NCBI RefSeq assembly: GCF_004379255.2
Contig: NC_056033.1
Span: forward strand, 23,614,209-23,678,208
Direction of reading: 5' to 3'
From: Salvia splendens
Lineage: Eukaryota > Streptophyta > Magnoliopsida > Lamiales > Lamiaceae
Length of the DNA: 64,000 nt
Below are positions 48,001 through 58,784 of the stretch, in pieces (the stretch's first letter is position 1; every line of letters starts with the position of its first letter). A program made the translations under genes and the position numbers. A model generated the notes under the pieces. The model saw only the letters and a list, made by a program, of their open reading frames with translations. It had not been told where the DNA came from and searched no databases.

Positions 48001-48376
48001 GCACCAACACACCAACACCAACACCAACATCTTAGACATCCTATCATGAACCATCAACCCTACCCATAACACCTTCCTCCACCAACAAACACCACAGCAG
48101 GAGCTCTTCAGCTAGGGGAGAGTGCATTTTGCATAAAACTATTTTGCATGTTAACAAAGAGTATATCTACATACAATATTTAACATGTAACTTACATCAT
48201 ATCAACAGATTTGCATTTATGTCAACAGAAAATCAATTCAAATATCAATAACTGTGGATTTATGCCAACAGAGTATAATTCACCAACAAAGTACAAAAAA
48301 GGCATGTTAATGAAAACCAATCCAAATTACCTTCACCATTAGTCGACGTCGACTCGGAATAAGATGAAGAATCCAT
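45035..48376 (-). pseudogene. FAR1/MULE-type transposase gene (E1), nearly complete
   Basis: Exon 1 (48376-48331) codes MDSSSYSESTSTNGE; the next exons run 47590 down to 46799, 46686 to ~45650 and ~45440 to 45035. Domains in order: FAR1-type DNA-binding region (YEGQKFSSLEEGISFYEKYA, ~47560), a Lys/Arg cluster, MULE transposase with the first Asp in DVVAFDTTY (~46820), second Asp in ITDQDWGMRLA (~46510), CMWHIMSKLF, and a Glu-bearing SESENNFFKRY (~46160). A SWIM zinc finger CECKLFERCGYLCSH follows (~45800) and a CCHC-type knuckle CGKCHKVTDHYARSC at the end. The protein would cut and paste MULE ends. Breaks: TGA at ~47285 (C*CGARIS), a 1-base loss near 47112, TAG at 45838-45840 and a TAG near 45412. 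Catalytic residues look intact. Host FAR1/FHY3 factors share these domains but would not lie between transposon ends. Confidence 0.85.
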
Positions 48377-48802
48377 CAGATAACACCTTAGCTTTTGATT
48401 ACGAATTGAACTCGAAGCTACAGATGAAAAGGCAAAAAAAACCTATTAGGAACAAATTCAACAGGGCATTAACAAATAAAGCATAAAAATTGATATGCTG
48501 AGGAATCGTCGAAGCAGAGATTGTTGAAATCATTGAAAGCGTCTGTGTTCTAATTTTCGACTCAATTGAATTAGAAAGCGTTCGAATCAATGGTCTCAGA
48601 GAAATCGCCAATCGCCAATCTCACAGAAGGCTGAAGAACCCTAAACTAAACCACAAAATGACCATTATACCCTTTCATCATAAATTAATTTAAAAGTATT
48701 TTTTGTGTGGCAAAATCTGGACCACTCATTTAATTAAAATGAATGGCTGATGTTGCATCTCATTTCTCATTTAGCCAAAAAAATCTCAATTGATCATGGA
48801 CC

Positions 48803-48830
<28 letters not shown>
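48803..48830. repeat. (TA)n junction between E1 and E5
   Basis: About 14 TA units between GGTCC of E1 (reversed) and GGGTTGTGATC of E5. Confidence 0.95.
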
Positions 48831-48834
<4 letters not shown>

Positions 48835-49587
48835 TGTGATCAATGTCGAACCAATTTTAAAGACCGAACTAGAGACCAAATCTGGGCCATTAGATATAGT
48901 TTTTTTGATGAGATGTGCTGCTGTGTAAATTTTTTGGTCTTCATTACAAGCCTATTTTACTTCATTATATAGATTTATTACTTCATTTCGTACGTAATAC
49001 CTTGAAACTACAACATGTTTTTACTTTCTTCCTGTAGGTTTTGAAAGGATTCAACATATGTTTCATTTGAATTCATTGACCTGAGTTTTTACTTTATTTA
49101 TATTAAAAAATGCAATATATTCAAGTGCGTTTATCACTTCATTCAGAAACGTTATTACTTCATTGGATAAGGTTTTTACTTCATTCCAGTAGGACTTCAC
49201 ATACTTCATTCCAATAATTTATTGCATCATTCCATGTGTTTATTACATCATATCAGCGTTGTGGCGGTGGTGATAGATATTGTAGAGAGAGAGAACGACA
49301 CGCGACGGCGAAACCACATTTACGTACTGCAATGAAGTAATAATCCTACTGGAATGAAGTAAAAACCTACTGGAATGAAGTAAAAACCTACTGGAATGAA
49401 TTTAAATCTTTGTAACATGTTTGTATGACTTATTTACCTTCGGATGAATTAAAATAGGCTCGTGATGAAGGTGAAAATAAATTATAAATTTGTGCCTCTC
49501 ATCCATAAAAAACTAGATCAAAAAACCCTAATTTGGTATGGTTCGGTGGTTCGGTCTTTAAGAGTGGATTTGTGAATAATGGGACTC
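48831..49587. mobile_element. E5: 0.76-kb non-coding TIR element
   Basis: Left end AGGGTTGTGATCAATG; the right end (reversed) starts AGAGTCCCATTATTC. Both share TTAAAGACCGAAC about 30 bp in. Left half: repeated TTACTTCATT (48957-49260). Right half: the same motif reversed, AATGAAGTAA, in a 21-bp tandem repeat CTACTGGAATGAAGTAAAAA (49342-49400). No coding capacity. Confidence 0.7.
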
Positions 49588-49774
49588 TATATATATATAT
49601 ATATATGGTAGTGATCAAGATATAACTAATCTTAAGTGTATAACTAGAGGACAAATCTCAACCACACATCTTAATGGAACAAATATTATGTATTTTAATA
49701 ATGTAAAATAGGCAAGGGTATTTTTGGAAATCATTTTAAATTCATAAGAGGCTATTCTGCTGGAGAACTCGCTT

Positions 49775-50133
49775 CTGCATGGCCGGCCTCTCCGCCGCCG
49801 CAGCACACGCCGGTTCTTCCCCTGAAGGCGTCCTCCGTCGGGCTGTTCGTGGAGATGACGGTGGTGGTGAACAAGCTCCAACCCTCGCAGCTCGCTGAAG
49901 AGCAGCGCAACGCCACCAGATTGTTCAAGCAACTACACGAAGAGATCCAAACGGCGCTGATCATAACCGATCTCATTACCGAAACCGACGTGCCATGCGC
50001 GATGGAGAGAGTTCTAGCTTTCAACAGAGCGTAACTTCTCCCCCTGATCGGAGCGATGCTGGAGAAGTTCCCTGCAGAGCTAGAGGCGGCCGTGTGGTGG
50101 CCGCCGCTGAAAAAGTCCGAGAACGGAGGGTTG
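49775..50133 (+). pseudogene. Captured fragment of an At4g22030-like F-box-type gene
   Basis: Frame with VEMTVVVNKLQPSQLAEEQR and NATRLFKQLHEEIQTAL, then, past an in-frame TAA (50032-50034), LLPLIGAMLEKFPAELEAA and VWWP. This resembles the C-terminal part of plant proteins annotated 'probable F-box protein At4g22030'. Only that part is present, GC-rich against AT-rich element sequence, as usual for gene pieces captured by MULEs. No start or promoter of its own. Confidence 0.6.
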
Positions 50134-50446
50134 GTCAATTTTCGTTCCTCAATACACAGAACCAAGCACCAGCAACACACAGTCACACACTAATTGTGCG
50201 TTTGCATGCTACCTGTGTTCTTATAATGATTCAATCTAATTCCCAATTGAATACGAATCTGATTTACTACTATCTTCTATGATTTTACTAATTATGTCAT
50301 AAATTAATTTTCTATTATAAATTTAGAAAATCAGATTTTATAAATATATAATGCCGAGTGTGTAAAACCCACCATGCATTTTGAACTGCTGTATATTAAA
50401 AATGAGAAATAATATTATTATGCGGTTTAAAATTTAAAAATATAGT

Positions 50447-51400
50447 ACTATCACAAAACACATCACTCTTATTATGATTTTACTTCACTCTTGTTCACAA
50501 AACACGTCACTCTTATTATGATTTTGCTTCACTCTTGTTCACAAAACACGTCACTCTTATTATGATTTTTACTTCACTCTTGTTCACAAAACACGTCACT
50601 CTTATTATGATTTTACTTCACTCTTGTTTACAAAACACATCACTCTTATTCTGATTTTACTTCACTCTTGTTTACAAAACACATCACTCTTATTCTGAAT
50701 TTACTTCACTCTTGTTAACAAAACACATCACTCTTATTCTGATTTTACTTCACTCTTGCTTACAAAACACATCACTCTTATTCTGATTTTACTTCACTCT
50801 TGTTTACAATTCACATCACTCTTATTATGATTTTTACTTCACTCTTGTTCACAAAACACGTCACTCTTATTATGATTTTACTTCACTCTTGTTTACAAAA
50901 CACATCACTCTTATTTTGATTTTACTTCACTCTTGTTTACAAAACACATCACTCTTATTCTGATTTTACTTCACTCTTGTTAACAAAACACATCACTCTT
51001 ATTCTGATTTTACTTCACTCTTGCTTACAAAACACATCACTCTTATTCTGATTTTACTTCACTCTTGTTTACAATTCACATCACTCTTATTATGATTTTA
51101 CTTCACTCTTGTTTACAAAACACATCACTCTTATTCTGATTTTACTTCACTCTTGTTCACAAAACACATCACTCTTCTTCTTCTGATTTTACTTCACTCT
51201 TATTCACAAAACACATCACTCTTACTGTGATTTTACTTCACTCTTGTTCACAGAACACATCACTCTTATTCTGATTTTACTTCTCTTATTCACAGAACAA
51301 ATCACTCTTACTTTGATTTTACTTCACTATTGTTCACAAAACAATCACTTTTATTCTGATTTTACTTCACTCTTGTTTACAAAACACATCACTCTTAGCA
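50447..51400. repeat. 44-bp minisatellite in E3
   Basis: About twenty copies of a 44-bp unit, CACATCACTCTTATTCTGAT plus TTTACTTCACTCTTGTTYAC plus AAAA. Copies differ by a few bases and some blocks of several units are repeated as a whole (higher-order pattern). The same unit in reverse orientation makes the array of E4. Confidence 0.95.
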
Positions 51401-51539
51401 TGATTTACAAGATAAAATGGAGTACACAACACATCATTAACTATAGTAGTAAGACTTACAAGAAAATAAAATAAAATTAAGTGGAATATTTATTTAATCA
51501 GAATGTAAGAGTTATAAACTATACTAAAAAATACAACAA

Positions 51540-51957
51540 AATCTGTTTCTACTGCCATACACGTTCAAACTGGCAATCTCAGCAAAATCCTTTGCCCCCC
51601 AAATCTCCATAGACAGTGTTGAAGAAACTGAGTATCTGCCATCTCCGAATCTAACGCTCAGCGGCAGCATCCTCCTCGATGAGTCTCCGGCGAATCCAAA
51701 GCATGAATTCAGCGGCTGAGAGCAATCCGAAAGCGGCGTAGACGAAGGAGGAGGCGGAATCCTGGAGGAAAACCGACAACAGCGGCAGCATCCTCCTCGA
51801 TGAGTCTCCGGCGAATCCAAAGCATGAATTCAGCGGCTGAGAGCAATCCGAAAGCGGCGTAGACGAAGGAGGAGGCGGAATCCTGGAGGAAAACCGACAA
51901 CAGCGGCGTAGACGAAGGAGAATAATGTTTCTTTTTCAAATGAATTGAATTTGCCAA
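51540..51957 (-). pseudogene. Captured GC-rich fragment with a 121-bp duplication, gene unknown
   Basis: On the minus strand, frames read LQDSASSFVYAAFGLLSAAE and FMLWIRRRLIEEDAA (one membrane-spanning-like segment), then SVRFGDGRYSVSSTLS and MEIWGAKDFAEIASL. A 121-bp block is repeated exactly or nearly so (51660-51780 and 51781-51901); since 121 is not a multiple of three it breaks the frame. Probably a captured exon; I do not recognise the source. Confidence 0.5.
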
Positions 51958-52145
51958 TGACGTAACCTAATTTTGTATGTGCAAAGACCATAATACCCCT
52001 GCCTTGTTATTATTGAGTAAATTTGTGATTGAGGGAGCTAAGATCTCATTAAATTCAAAAATTAATACTAGCCATTGATTTTTTTGATCTTGTGGCTATG
52101 ATTTGTTCTCTAGTTAATTGGTTAAGAGGTGTTTGCCATAGATCA

Positions 52146-52151
<6 letters not shown>

Positions 52152-52187
<36 letters not shown>
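52152..52187. repeat. (TA)n junction between E3 and E2
   Basis: About 18 TA units between the terminus of E3 (ACTACCC) and that of E2 (GGTCCATGATC). Confidence 0.95.
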
Positions 52188-52189
<2 letters not shown>

Positions 52190-52501
52190 TCCATGATCAA
52201 TTGAGATTTTTTAAGCTAATTGAGAAATGAGATGCAATCTCAGCCACACATTTTTATTAAATGAGTGGTCCAGATTTTGCCACACAAAAAATATTTTTAA
52301 ATTAATTTATTCTGAAAGGGGTATAATGGTAATTTAAGTTAGAAACAAATGAAACACGTGTGGTTTCCAGCACTCCAATTCCATTCCCAATTTTCCTCCA
52401 ATTCCATTCCCAAATTTCCTCCATTAAAGCAACGCCTGTACCAAATCTTCAACCAATTAGCCAATGGAAGGCGTTTCCGCCACCGTCTACCGAGGAAGCT
52501 C

Positions 52502-52653
52502 ATGAGAAGATTATCCAAAGTAGGCGACTCGTCGCAGTAGTGGCTGCTCAGATCGGAGTCGCTGCGGAAGCGCTCCTCCTCCGGCGGCGTTCCAGAGGGG
52601 CACCTGCCGGTGTATGTCAGGGACGAGATGGAGCGATTCGTGGTGAGCGCGGA
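52502..52653 (+). pseudogene. Captured SAUR gene fragment
   Basis: Reads MRRLSKVGDSS, a TAG stop (52538-52540), then WLLRSESLRKRSSSGG and VPEGHLPVYVRDEMERFVVSAE. VPEGHLPVYVG-EMERFVVSAE is the core signature of SAUR (small auxin up RNA) proteins. It lies at the position where E1 has only element sequence, so it was acquired by the E2 lineage. Continuation LLNHPVF... is missing; element sequence follows directly. Confidence 0.82.
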
Positions 52654-52936
52654 GCGATTCCAATGCTTTCTGATTCAATTGATTCGAAAATTAGAACACA
52701 GATGATTTCAACGATCTCGGATTCGACGATTCCTCAGCATATCAATTTTTGAAAAAATGACTAATTCGACGGAGTTTGGTTGAATCTGAAGTTTTTAGGT
52801 TGATTTTATCGACTTTGATTCTGTTTTTATGCTTTATTTGTTGATTCGCAGTCGAATTTGTTCCTAATCAGTTTTTTTTGCCTTTTCATCTTTAGCTTCG
52901 AGTTCAATTCATAATCAATACCTAAGGTGTTATCTG

Positions 52937-55005
52937 ATGGATTCTTCATCTTATTCTGAGTCAACGTTGACGAATGGTGAAGGTAATTTGGATTGGTTTT
53001 CATTAACATGACTTTTTTGTACTTTGTTGGTGAATTATACTACGTTGACATAAATGTACAGTTGTTGATATTTGAATTGATGTTCTGTTGACATAAATGC
53101 AAATCTGTTGACATGATGTATGTTACATGTTAAATATTCTATATAGTTATACTCTTTGTTGACATTTTGTTGACATACAAAATAGTTGTATGCAAAATGC
53201 ACTCTCCCCTGGCTGAAGAGCCCCTGCTGTGGTGTTTGTTGGTGGAGGAAGGTGTTATGGGTAGGGTTGACAGTCCATGATAGGATGTCTAAGATGTTGG
53301 TGTTGGTGTGTTGGTGCTGCGTATTTTGAGATTTTGATTCTGGTGTGGGTCAGTTAAGATATGCTAGTTGACATTATGTTCTGGTTTGAATTGATGTTCT
53401 GTTGACATAAATGCAAATATGTTGACATGATGTATGTTACCTGTTAAATATTCTATGTAGCTATACTAACATTTTGTTGACATACAAAATAGTTGTATGC
53501 AAAATGCACCCTCCCCTGGCTGAAGAACCCCTGCTGTGGTGTTTGTTGGTGGAGTAAGGGGTTATGGGTAGGGTTGAGAGTCCATGATAGGATGTCTGAT
53601 ATGTTGGTGCTGTTTATTTTGAGATTTTGATTCTGGAATCTGGTGTGGGTCAGTTAAGATGTGCTAGTTGACATTATCTGTTTTAGGTTGTTGACATATT
53701 TTCCTATTATGTTGTAGGATATGTTATTCCAATTTGCAACGCTGAGTTGAGGCCCTATGAAGGTCAAAAATTTTCTTCACTTGAGGAGGGAATTTCCTTT
53801 TATGAAAAGTATGCTCAAGAGGCTTGTTTTGATTGTCAAAGATTTGGAAATAGGTCTAGTGGTGGTGTTATTACTTTTTCAGTATGTTGTTTGCAACAGA
53901 CAAGGTTTTCATACAGTTGATCCGTTGGATGTTGATGTAAGTATATCTGAGGATGTGAACGTGTCAGATGATGATGAAGTAACTTCAAAGAAGAAACGCA
54001 GACGTGGCACAAAAAGGTGTGCATGTGGAGCATGGATCAGTTTTAAGTTTTTTTCCTGATTGTGGTGTTAAATATTATCTTGTGCATCAATTCATTAAGG
54101 AACACAATCATGCTATGGTTGACAAAGATCATAACCGATTTATGAAAGGAAGTCGCAGTATGAATGATGTTCATCACAAGTTTGTTGAAGATTGCACCAA
54201 AGCTAACATCGGTCCTACTTCAACTTTCAACTTATTAAAGGAGTTTTTTGGTGGTTATGATGTTGTTGGGTGTACGTTGAATGATGTTAGGAATTGTTCT
54301 CGTGATATTAAAGAGAAACTGAAAGAAGTAGATGTTCAAATGATCCTAAATCAGATGCAAGAAAAGAAGAAAATTTGTGAAGGCTTTTTTCACAAATATC
54401 AAAGGTATGTGAACTGTTTCCTATAGATATTTCAGTTTATTTGTCATATGTTGCTCAAACAGGACGACGACATTCTCTGTATCTAACAAAAACACTCATG
54501 TTTAGTATATTTCAATTTTGTGTTTACATAAACTACATAGGCTGTTGACATGTTACAGATTTAGTGTTCATATAATTTATATAGGATATTGACATGTTAT
54601 ATGTTTGTAGGTTCTAACGAAGATGGCAAGCTACAGATTGGTAACAGGTGTCATGGACGTTACTTTGGTCTATATCAACGCGCTTTTAAGAATAAAAATC
54701 ATCTGATTGCATTGGATAATTTGCTTGCGGGTATTGGTCCTCAAATTTTTACTGATGACACTACTGGATCTTCATCGGTTGATGAAAATGATTCCATCAA
54801 GAACATATATAGTATTGTTGTACCTGAAGAAATAACTGCACATGCTCCAGATGTGGTTAGTACAAAGGGAGGTGCAAGTGACAAGAAAAGCAGGATTAAG
54901 TCAAGCATAGAGAAAGCAATTGAAAAAGCAAGCAACCTTTATAGGCGTTGTGGAAAGTGTTATAAAGTGACTGATCATAATGCCAGGAGTTGTGGCAGAA
55001 AGTAG
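52937..55005 (+). pseudogene. FAR1/MULE-type transposase gene of E2, catalytic core deleted
   Basis: Exon 1 is 52937-52982 (MDSSSYSESTLTNGE), with GT donor. The second exon from ~53719 has YEGQKFSSLEEGISFYEKYA, a frameshift near 53875, then CACGAWISFKFFPDCGVKYY and the block up to CEGFFHKYQ (54400). There the sequence jumps to the intron that in E1 follows the SWIM finger (GTATGTGAACTGTTTCC), so the three acidic catalytic residues and the SWIM finger are gone. The last exon (54609-55005) codes GNRCHGRYFGLYQ and the zinc knuckle CGKCYKVTDHNARSC. Where both exist it is less damaged than the E1 copy: CACGA in place of C*CGA, and no 1-base loss near the equivalent of 47112. Confidence 0.85.
53078..53690. 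repeat. ~300-bp tandem duplication in transposase intron 1 (also in E1 at 47640-48240)
   Basis: Two copies starting TGATGTTCTGTTGACATAAA (53078 and 53390), each with the phrase GTTGTATGCAAAATGCACYC and CCCCTGGCTGAAGA. The same pair, reversed, is in E1, so the duplication predates the split of E1 and E2. Confidence 0.85.
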
Positions 55006-55030
55006 ACATAATTGTTCTTTTTTAAATAGC

Positions 55031-56280
55031 AGAGTTGTTTTTTAGTTTTAACATATGCTACAAGTTATTGACATTTTCTTATTAGTTGTTGATATTTGAT
55101 TTTGCTCTCTATTGAGATTCTATTGTATGATTTTGTTTTTTAATTTTAAGATTTGTTTTCTGAGTTGTACACACTTTATTCAAGCTGTTGACATTTGTGT
55201 ATAAGTTGTTGACATTTCAATACAAGTTGGAGTCAGGCTTGCCTCTGTGCTCCTCGCTGATGAGGGCATCCAGGCTGCCCCAGTCCTGCCTGGAGGGGTA
55301 ATTACAATTACAATTCATGTTTTTAAGGTTAATTACAATTAAAAATTATGTCAACTATGTATACTAGCCATGTCAACAACTAATATAACTATGTCAACTA
55401 TGGTGCATATCGTGTCAACGGCACATACATGTAATGTCAACTACGGTACATATCGTGTCAACTACACGTACAAGCCATGTCAACTGTGTTACAAGACATG
55501 TCATCTACACGTACAAGCCATGTCAGCAACAATCAGAGTTGTTTTTTAGTTGTTAACATATGCTACAAGTTATTGACATTTTCTTATTAGTTGTTGATAT
55601 TTAATTTTGCTCTCTATTGACATTCTTTTGTATGATTTTGTTTTTTTAATTTTAAGATTTGTTTTTTGAGTTGTACACACTTTATTCAAGCTGTTGACAT
55701 TTGTGTATAAGTTGTTGACATTTCAATACAAGTTGGAGGCAGGCTTGCCTCTGTGCTCCTCGCTGATAAGGGCGTTCAGGCTACCCCAGTCCTGCCTGGA
55801 GGGGTAATTACAATTACAATTCATGTTTTTAAGGTTAATTACAATTAAAAATTATGACAACTATATATACTAGCCATGTCAGCAACTAATATAACTATGT
55901 CAACTATGGTGCATATCGTGTCAACGGCACATACATGTCATGCTAACTACGATACATATCGTGTCAACTACACGTACAAGCCATGTCAACTACACGTACA
56001 ACCATGTCAACTGCACATAGAAACTATGTCAACAATTATAAGTCATGTCAATTAGACATACAAGCCATGTCAACAACTATCAGAGTTGTTTTTTAGTGGT
56101 TAACATATACTACAAGTTATTGACATTTTCTTATTAGTTGTTGATATTTGATTTTGCTCTCTATTGACATTCTATTGTATGATTTTGTTTTTTTAATTTT
56201 AAGATTTGTTTTCTGAGTTGTACACACTTTATTCAAGCTGTTGACATTTGTGTATAAGTTGTTGACATTTCAATCAAGTT
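55031..56280. repeat. Spacer tandem repeat (2.5 units of ~505-547 bp) in E2
   Basis: Units start at AGAGTTGTTTTTTAG: 55031, 55535 and (partial) 56082. Each full unit has GTTGACAT motifs on + in its first part, a GC-rich islet (55229-55299 and 55735-55804), an inverted ATTACAATTACAATTCATG pair, and ATGTCAAC (motif on -) in its last part. Confidence 0.9.
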
Positions 56281-56385
56281 GTTGAACTGATTAACATTTG
56301 TTATAACTGCTAAGTTCAAAAGTCTGAATCCACAATAGCAGTTTTAAAACCCATCCAAAAAATAAGTTAACATCAAACATTAATA

Positions 56386-57720
56386 TCACTTTTTGTTTAC
56401 TTCTTTTTTACTAAACAACTCTGTGTACTTGTTGTTTAGCTCAAGCAATTTTTCCATGTTTGCTTCTATCCAATCATGAGCCAGTTGTAACATCGGCGAC
56501 CTTTGGTTATTGTAAATTGATGAAATCATCGTGTAGCAATACCTTCCCCTGAGTATGTGGGGAATCTTTACACCACGCGCAGAGAAGCCAATATCCCATT
56601 CACTGCCCTTTTTGCCAACATAGGTCTCTATGTGCCTTATCAAATAGACACCACAGTCCTTTTTTGTTCGTGCTTGTGGCTCACTCTAAAGGCAGAAAGT
56701 TGATTGAAGACTTGTTTATATTTTCTGAAATATCTAACATTTTCTTCTCTATGAAGTATGCTTCAAACATATCTTTCTGCAAAATATATAAATAACTAAA
56801 TCAAACTACACAAACAAAGCATTTTAACATGATGTAGAAATTATGACAACCAAATGTAGAGAATATGTCAATAACATAGATAAAATCATAACATTAAACC
56901 AATATCAATGTCATACTTCTCGAACGGATCCATATTTTTATGTGGCTTGTTGTTATCTATTATCTCAATAGTGTTTTTCTTCATCCAATATACTACAAGA
57001 TAGTAATGGAAATTTGCACAAACTGGGAAGAAGACCTGTTTGACATGAAAGATAAAATGACATTAAAGATAAAATTATATCCAAAGAACACTTGCTCATA
57101 TTCTTACGTAAATGTCATTGTGAGATCTTATTACCAAATCAATTTTTCTCCAGTTGAAATCTGGTCTTCTTTGAATCTCATTATCTATTTGAGAAATGAA
57201 ATTCTTCTTTGCTGTCGAAGCATCCCAATTATAGCTATGTCAATAGCCATGTCAAACAAATCATATACTCTGTTTTATAGCTATGTCAATAGCTATGGTA
57301 TGAAATGAAACACAATAAATCTATATCAATAACTCTTTCTGGTTCAACCTACAGTCATCCTAACAACTATTCAAACAAGCATATACTGTTATTATAGCTA
57401 TGTCAATAGCTATTGTATGAAATGTCAATAATCTTAAAAATTTAAACAAATCCTTAACTGGAAGGTGATGCTTCCAATTGCGATTCTACCATGGCTAATC
57501 AACAAAAAAATTCAGTAGAAATTGAATTCATAAGAAAACAAATCCAGATTTATTTTAATACACTAAAATCGAAGCAATATACTTAAAATTTGAATCAATT
57601 GTTGAACCTGAAGAAGTCAGAACCATCGCTGAAGAAGTCGGAACCACCGCTGATGTGGAATGCCGATTCTCTTTGATCGGCGCTTCAACCGATTCAGCTA
57701 CAATCGGTGCTTCAACCGGA
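56386..57720 (-). pseudogene. ULP1-like protease gene of E2, only ends left
   Basis: On the minus strand: last exon ~56780-56386 with catalytic Cys (TGT, complement of 56653-56655, in KDCGVYLIRHIETY), the preceding exon ~57036-56894 with the catalytic His (FHYYLVVYWMKKNTIEIIDN), part of the one before (~57240-57130), then a jump to introns and exons 2 and 1 of the gene (57240-57720). Everything between was deleted. The triad His-Asp-Cys is kept in what remains. The reading frame near 56680 (RTKKDC) is shifted. Exon 1 is joined upstream to a captured DUF948-like exon, out of frame. Confidence 0.82.
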
Positions 57721-57726
57721 ACCATT

Positions 57727-57903
57727 GTCACTGAGTTCCATTATCAAGTCTCTGATCTCCATCCCAGATAATCGAAAGACAGCCATGGTGTCCGGCAGCT
57801 CTTCCCTCGTGGCATCCATTAGCTTTTCCAGTGATTCCGCAACTCTCTTGAAGGCATTCAATGCAGAAAAACAGTGGATAGTATAGCATGTCACCACATC
57901 CAA
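57727..57903 (-). pseudogene. Captured DUF948-like (plastid-type) gene fragment
   Basis: Minus strand: FKRVAESLEKLMDATREELP then DTMAVFRLSGMEIRDLIMEL. It resembles uncharacterised plant proteins with a DUF948-like region (family text around ELPDTMAAIRLSGMEISDLT, from memory). Just downstream it fuses with ULP exon 1 at GGTTGAAGC, out of frame, ending in a stop. Sequence 57910-58370 may hold the intron and upstream part. Confidence 0.5.
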
Positions 57904-58470
57904 TCAAAGGAACAAAATCATTGCATTTTACAACCATTGCCTAAAAATCAATATAATTTCATAATTGCATTATCCTTGAAATTGAGTTCTTCATTAGCAT
58001 TGACTTGAATTAGAGTTTCCCTAGAATAGCTACAGGAACTGAAAAACCACTAACTAGTAGGGCTGGAATTGCAGCGCAGAAAAGCCAGGTTGCAGAAACT
58101 GTTGTCAGCAAATCAACACCAAATTAGTGCTAAGATCCCTAAATTTGTAAAACCGACGAAAATACACATTAAACAACTGAAGCTAAGAACCCTAATTTTT
58201 CAAAATGTGGAGATATTCATCACTCAGTTCAATTAGTTTAGCTGAACAACGCAGCGAGCAATCTCCAATCAATATGAAATGAATTAATCATAAGCTGAGT
58301 AGATCTTCCCCAATTATATCAAATTCAGGTAGAGAGAAAGAGATAGAGAGTACGGCGCGGACGGTGAGACTGAGAAATTGAATGTGGCATTCTCGACGGA
58401 GAAAAGAGTGAAAGAAGCGAAGTGGCGGGGAGCGGGCAGCCGGAGACTCAGCCTGCTAGGAGGGGAAACA

Positions 58471-58596
58471 ATGCCGCCATTTCCGCCGCTGGAGGTTCAC
58501 AGAGTCTGCCCGCCGCCACCCAAAACCACCTCTCAGAAGCTCTGCCTCCGCCTCTCCAAGATATTCTTCCCCGACGACCCGCTCCACAAGTTCCAA
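58471..58596 (+). pseudogene. Captured sulfate transporter (SULTR3-like) N-terminal fragment
   Basis: From ATG 58471: LEVHRVCPPPPKTTSQKL, then LSKIFFPDDPLHKF. Plant SULTR proteins have a cytosolic N-terminus with ...VHRVxxPPxx...FFPDDPLxxFxNQ just before the first membrane span. Homology stops after HKF and none of the membrane domain is present. It is in opposite orientation to the DUF948-like piece, so the two were acquired separately. Confidence 0.75.
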
Positions 58597-58784
58597 GGAT
58601 CAGTCGTGGTTTTGGAAACTGATTTTGGGGCTGCAGTTCTTCTTCTCCATTAAAACACGAAATGACACTTATACCCCCGTGTTGACATAATGTGATAGTT
58701 ATTGACATTTAGTTAATCTTGTGGATTAGTGGCTGATATTGCATCTCATTTCTCAATTTAGGTAAATAATCTCAACCTAACAGG

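Larger units (their letters stand above)
34242..48802. mobile_element. E1: 14.6-kb Mutator-like element with ULP1-like and FAR1-like genes
   Basis: Left end GGGTCCTGTTAGGTTGAG, right end (reversed) AGGTCCATGATCAATTGAG. Both continue with ...TGAGAAATGAGATGCAA and, ~110-150 bp inside, a GGGGTATAAYKGTCATTT phrase. It carries two tandem ULP1-like genes (+) and a convergent transposase gene of FAR1/MULE type (-). ULP protease plus MULE transposase is the gene set of Kaonashi-like elements known from Arabidopsis and other plants. It is inserted in (TA)n, so the target duplication cannot be told from the tract. An inverted, deleted relative is E2. A hAT MITE is nested in the first ULP gene. No gene in it is intact. 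Confidence 0.85.
49607..52151. mobile_element. E3: 2.5-kb non-autonomous element carrying gene fragments
   Basis: Left end GGTAGTGATCAAGATATAAC, right end (reversed) AGGGTAGTGATCTATGGC, both in (TA)n. The same two ends in reverse order bound E4 (60409-62512). Inside: a host-gene fragment (49775-50133), a 44-bp minisatellite (50447-51400) and a second GC-rich fragment (51540-51910). It has no transposase and must depend on one supplied in trans, which I infer to be of the E1 type. Confidence 0.82.

Noticed and set aside
45035..48376. Host FAR1/FHY3 light-signalling transcription factor gene
   Set aside because: It lies between transposon ends, has a second deleted copy in E2, and keeps the acidic residues of a MULE transposase; host factors would not sit in this setting.
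50447..51400. CRISPR-like regular repeat array
   Set aside because: Plant nuclear DNA; the units are head to tail with no unique spacers. It is a minisatellite shared with E4.
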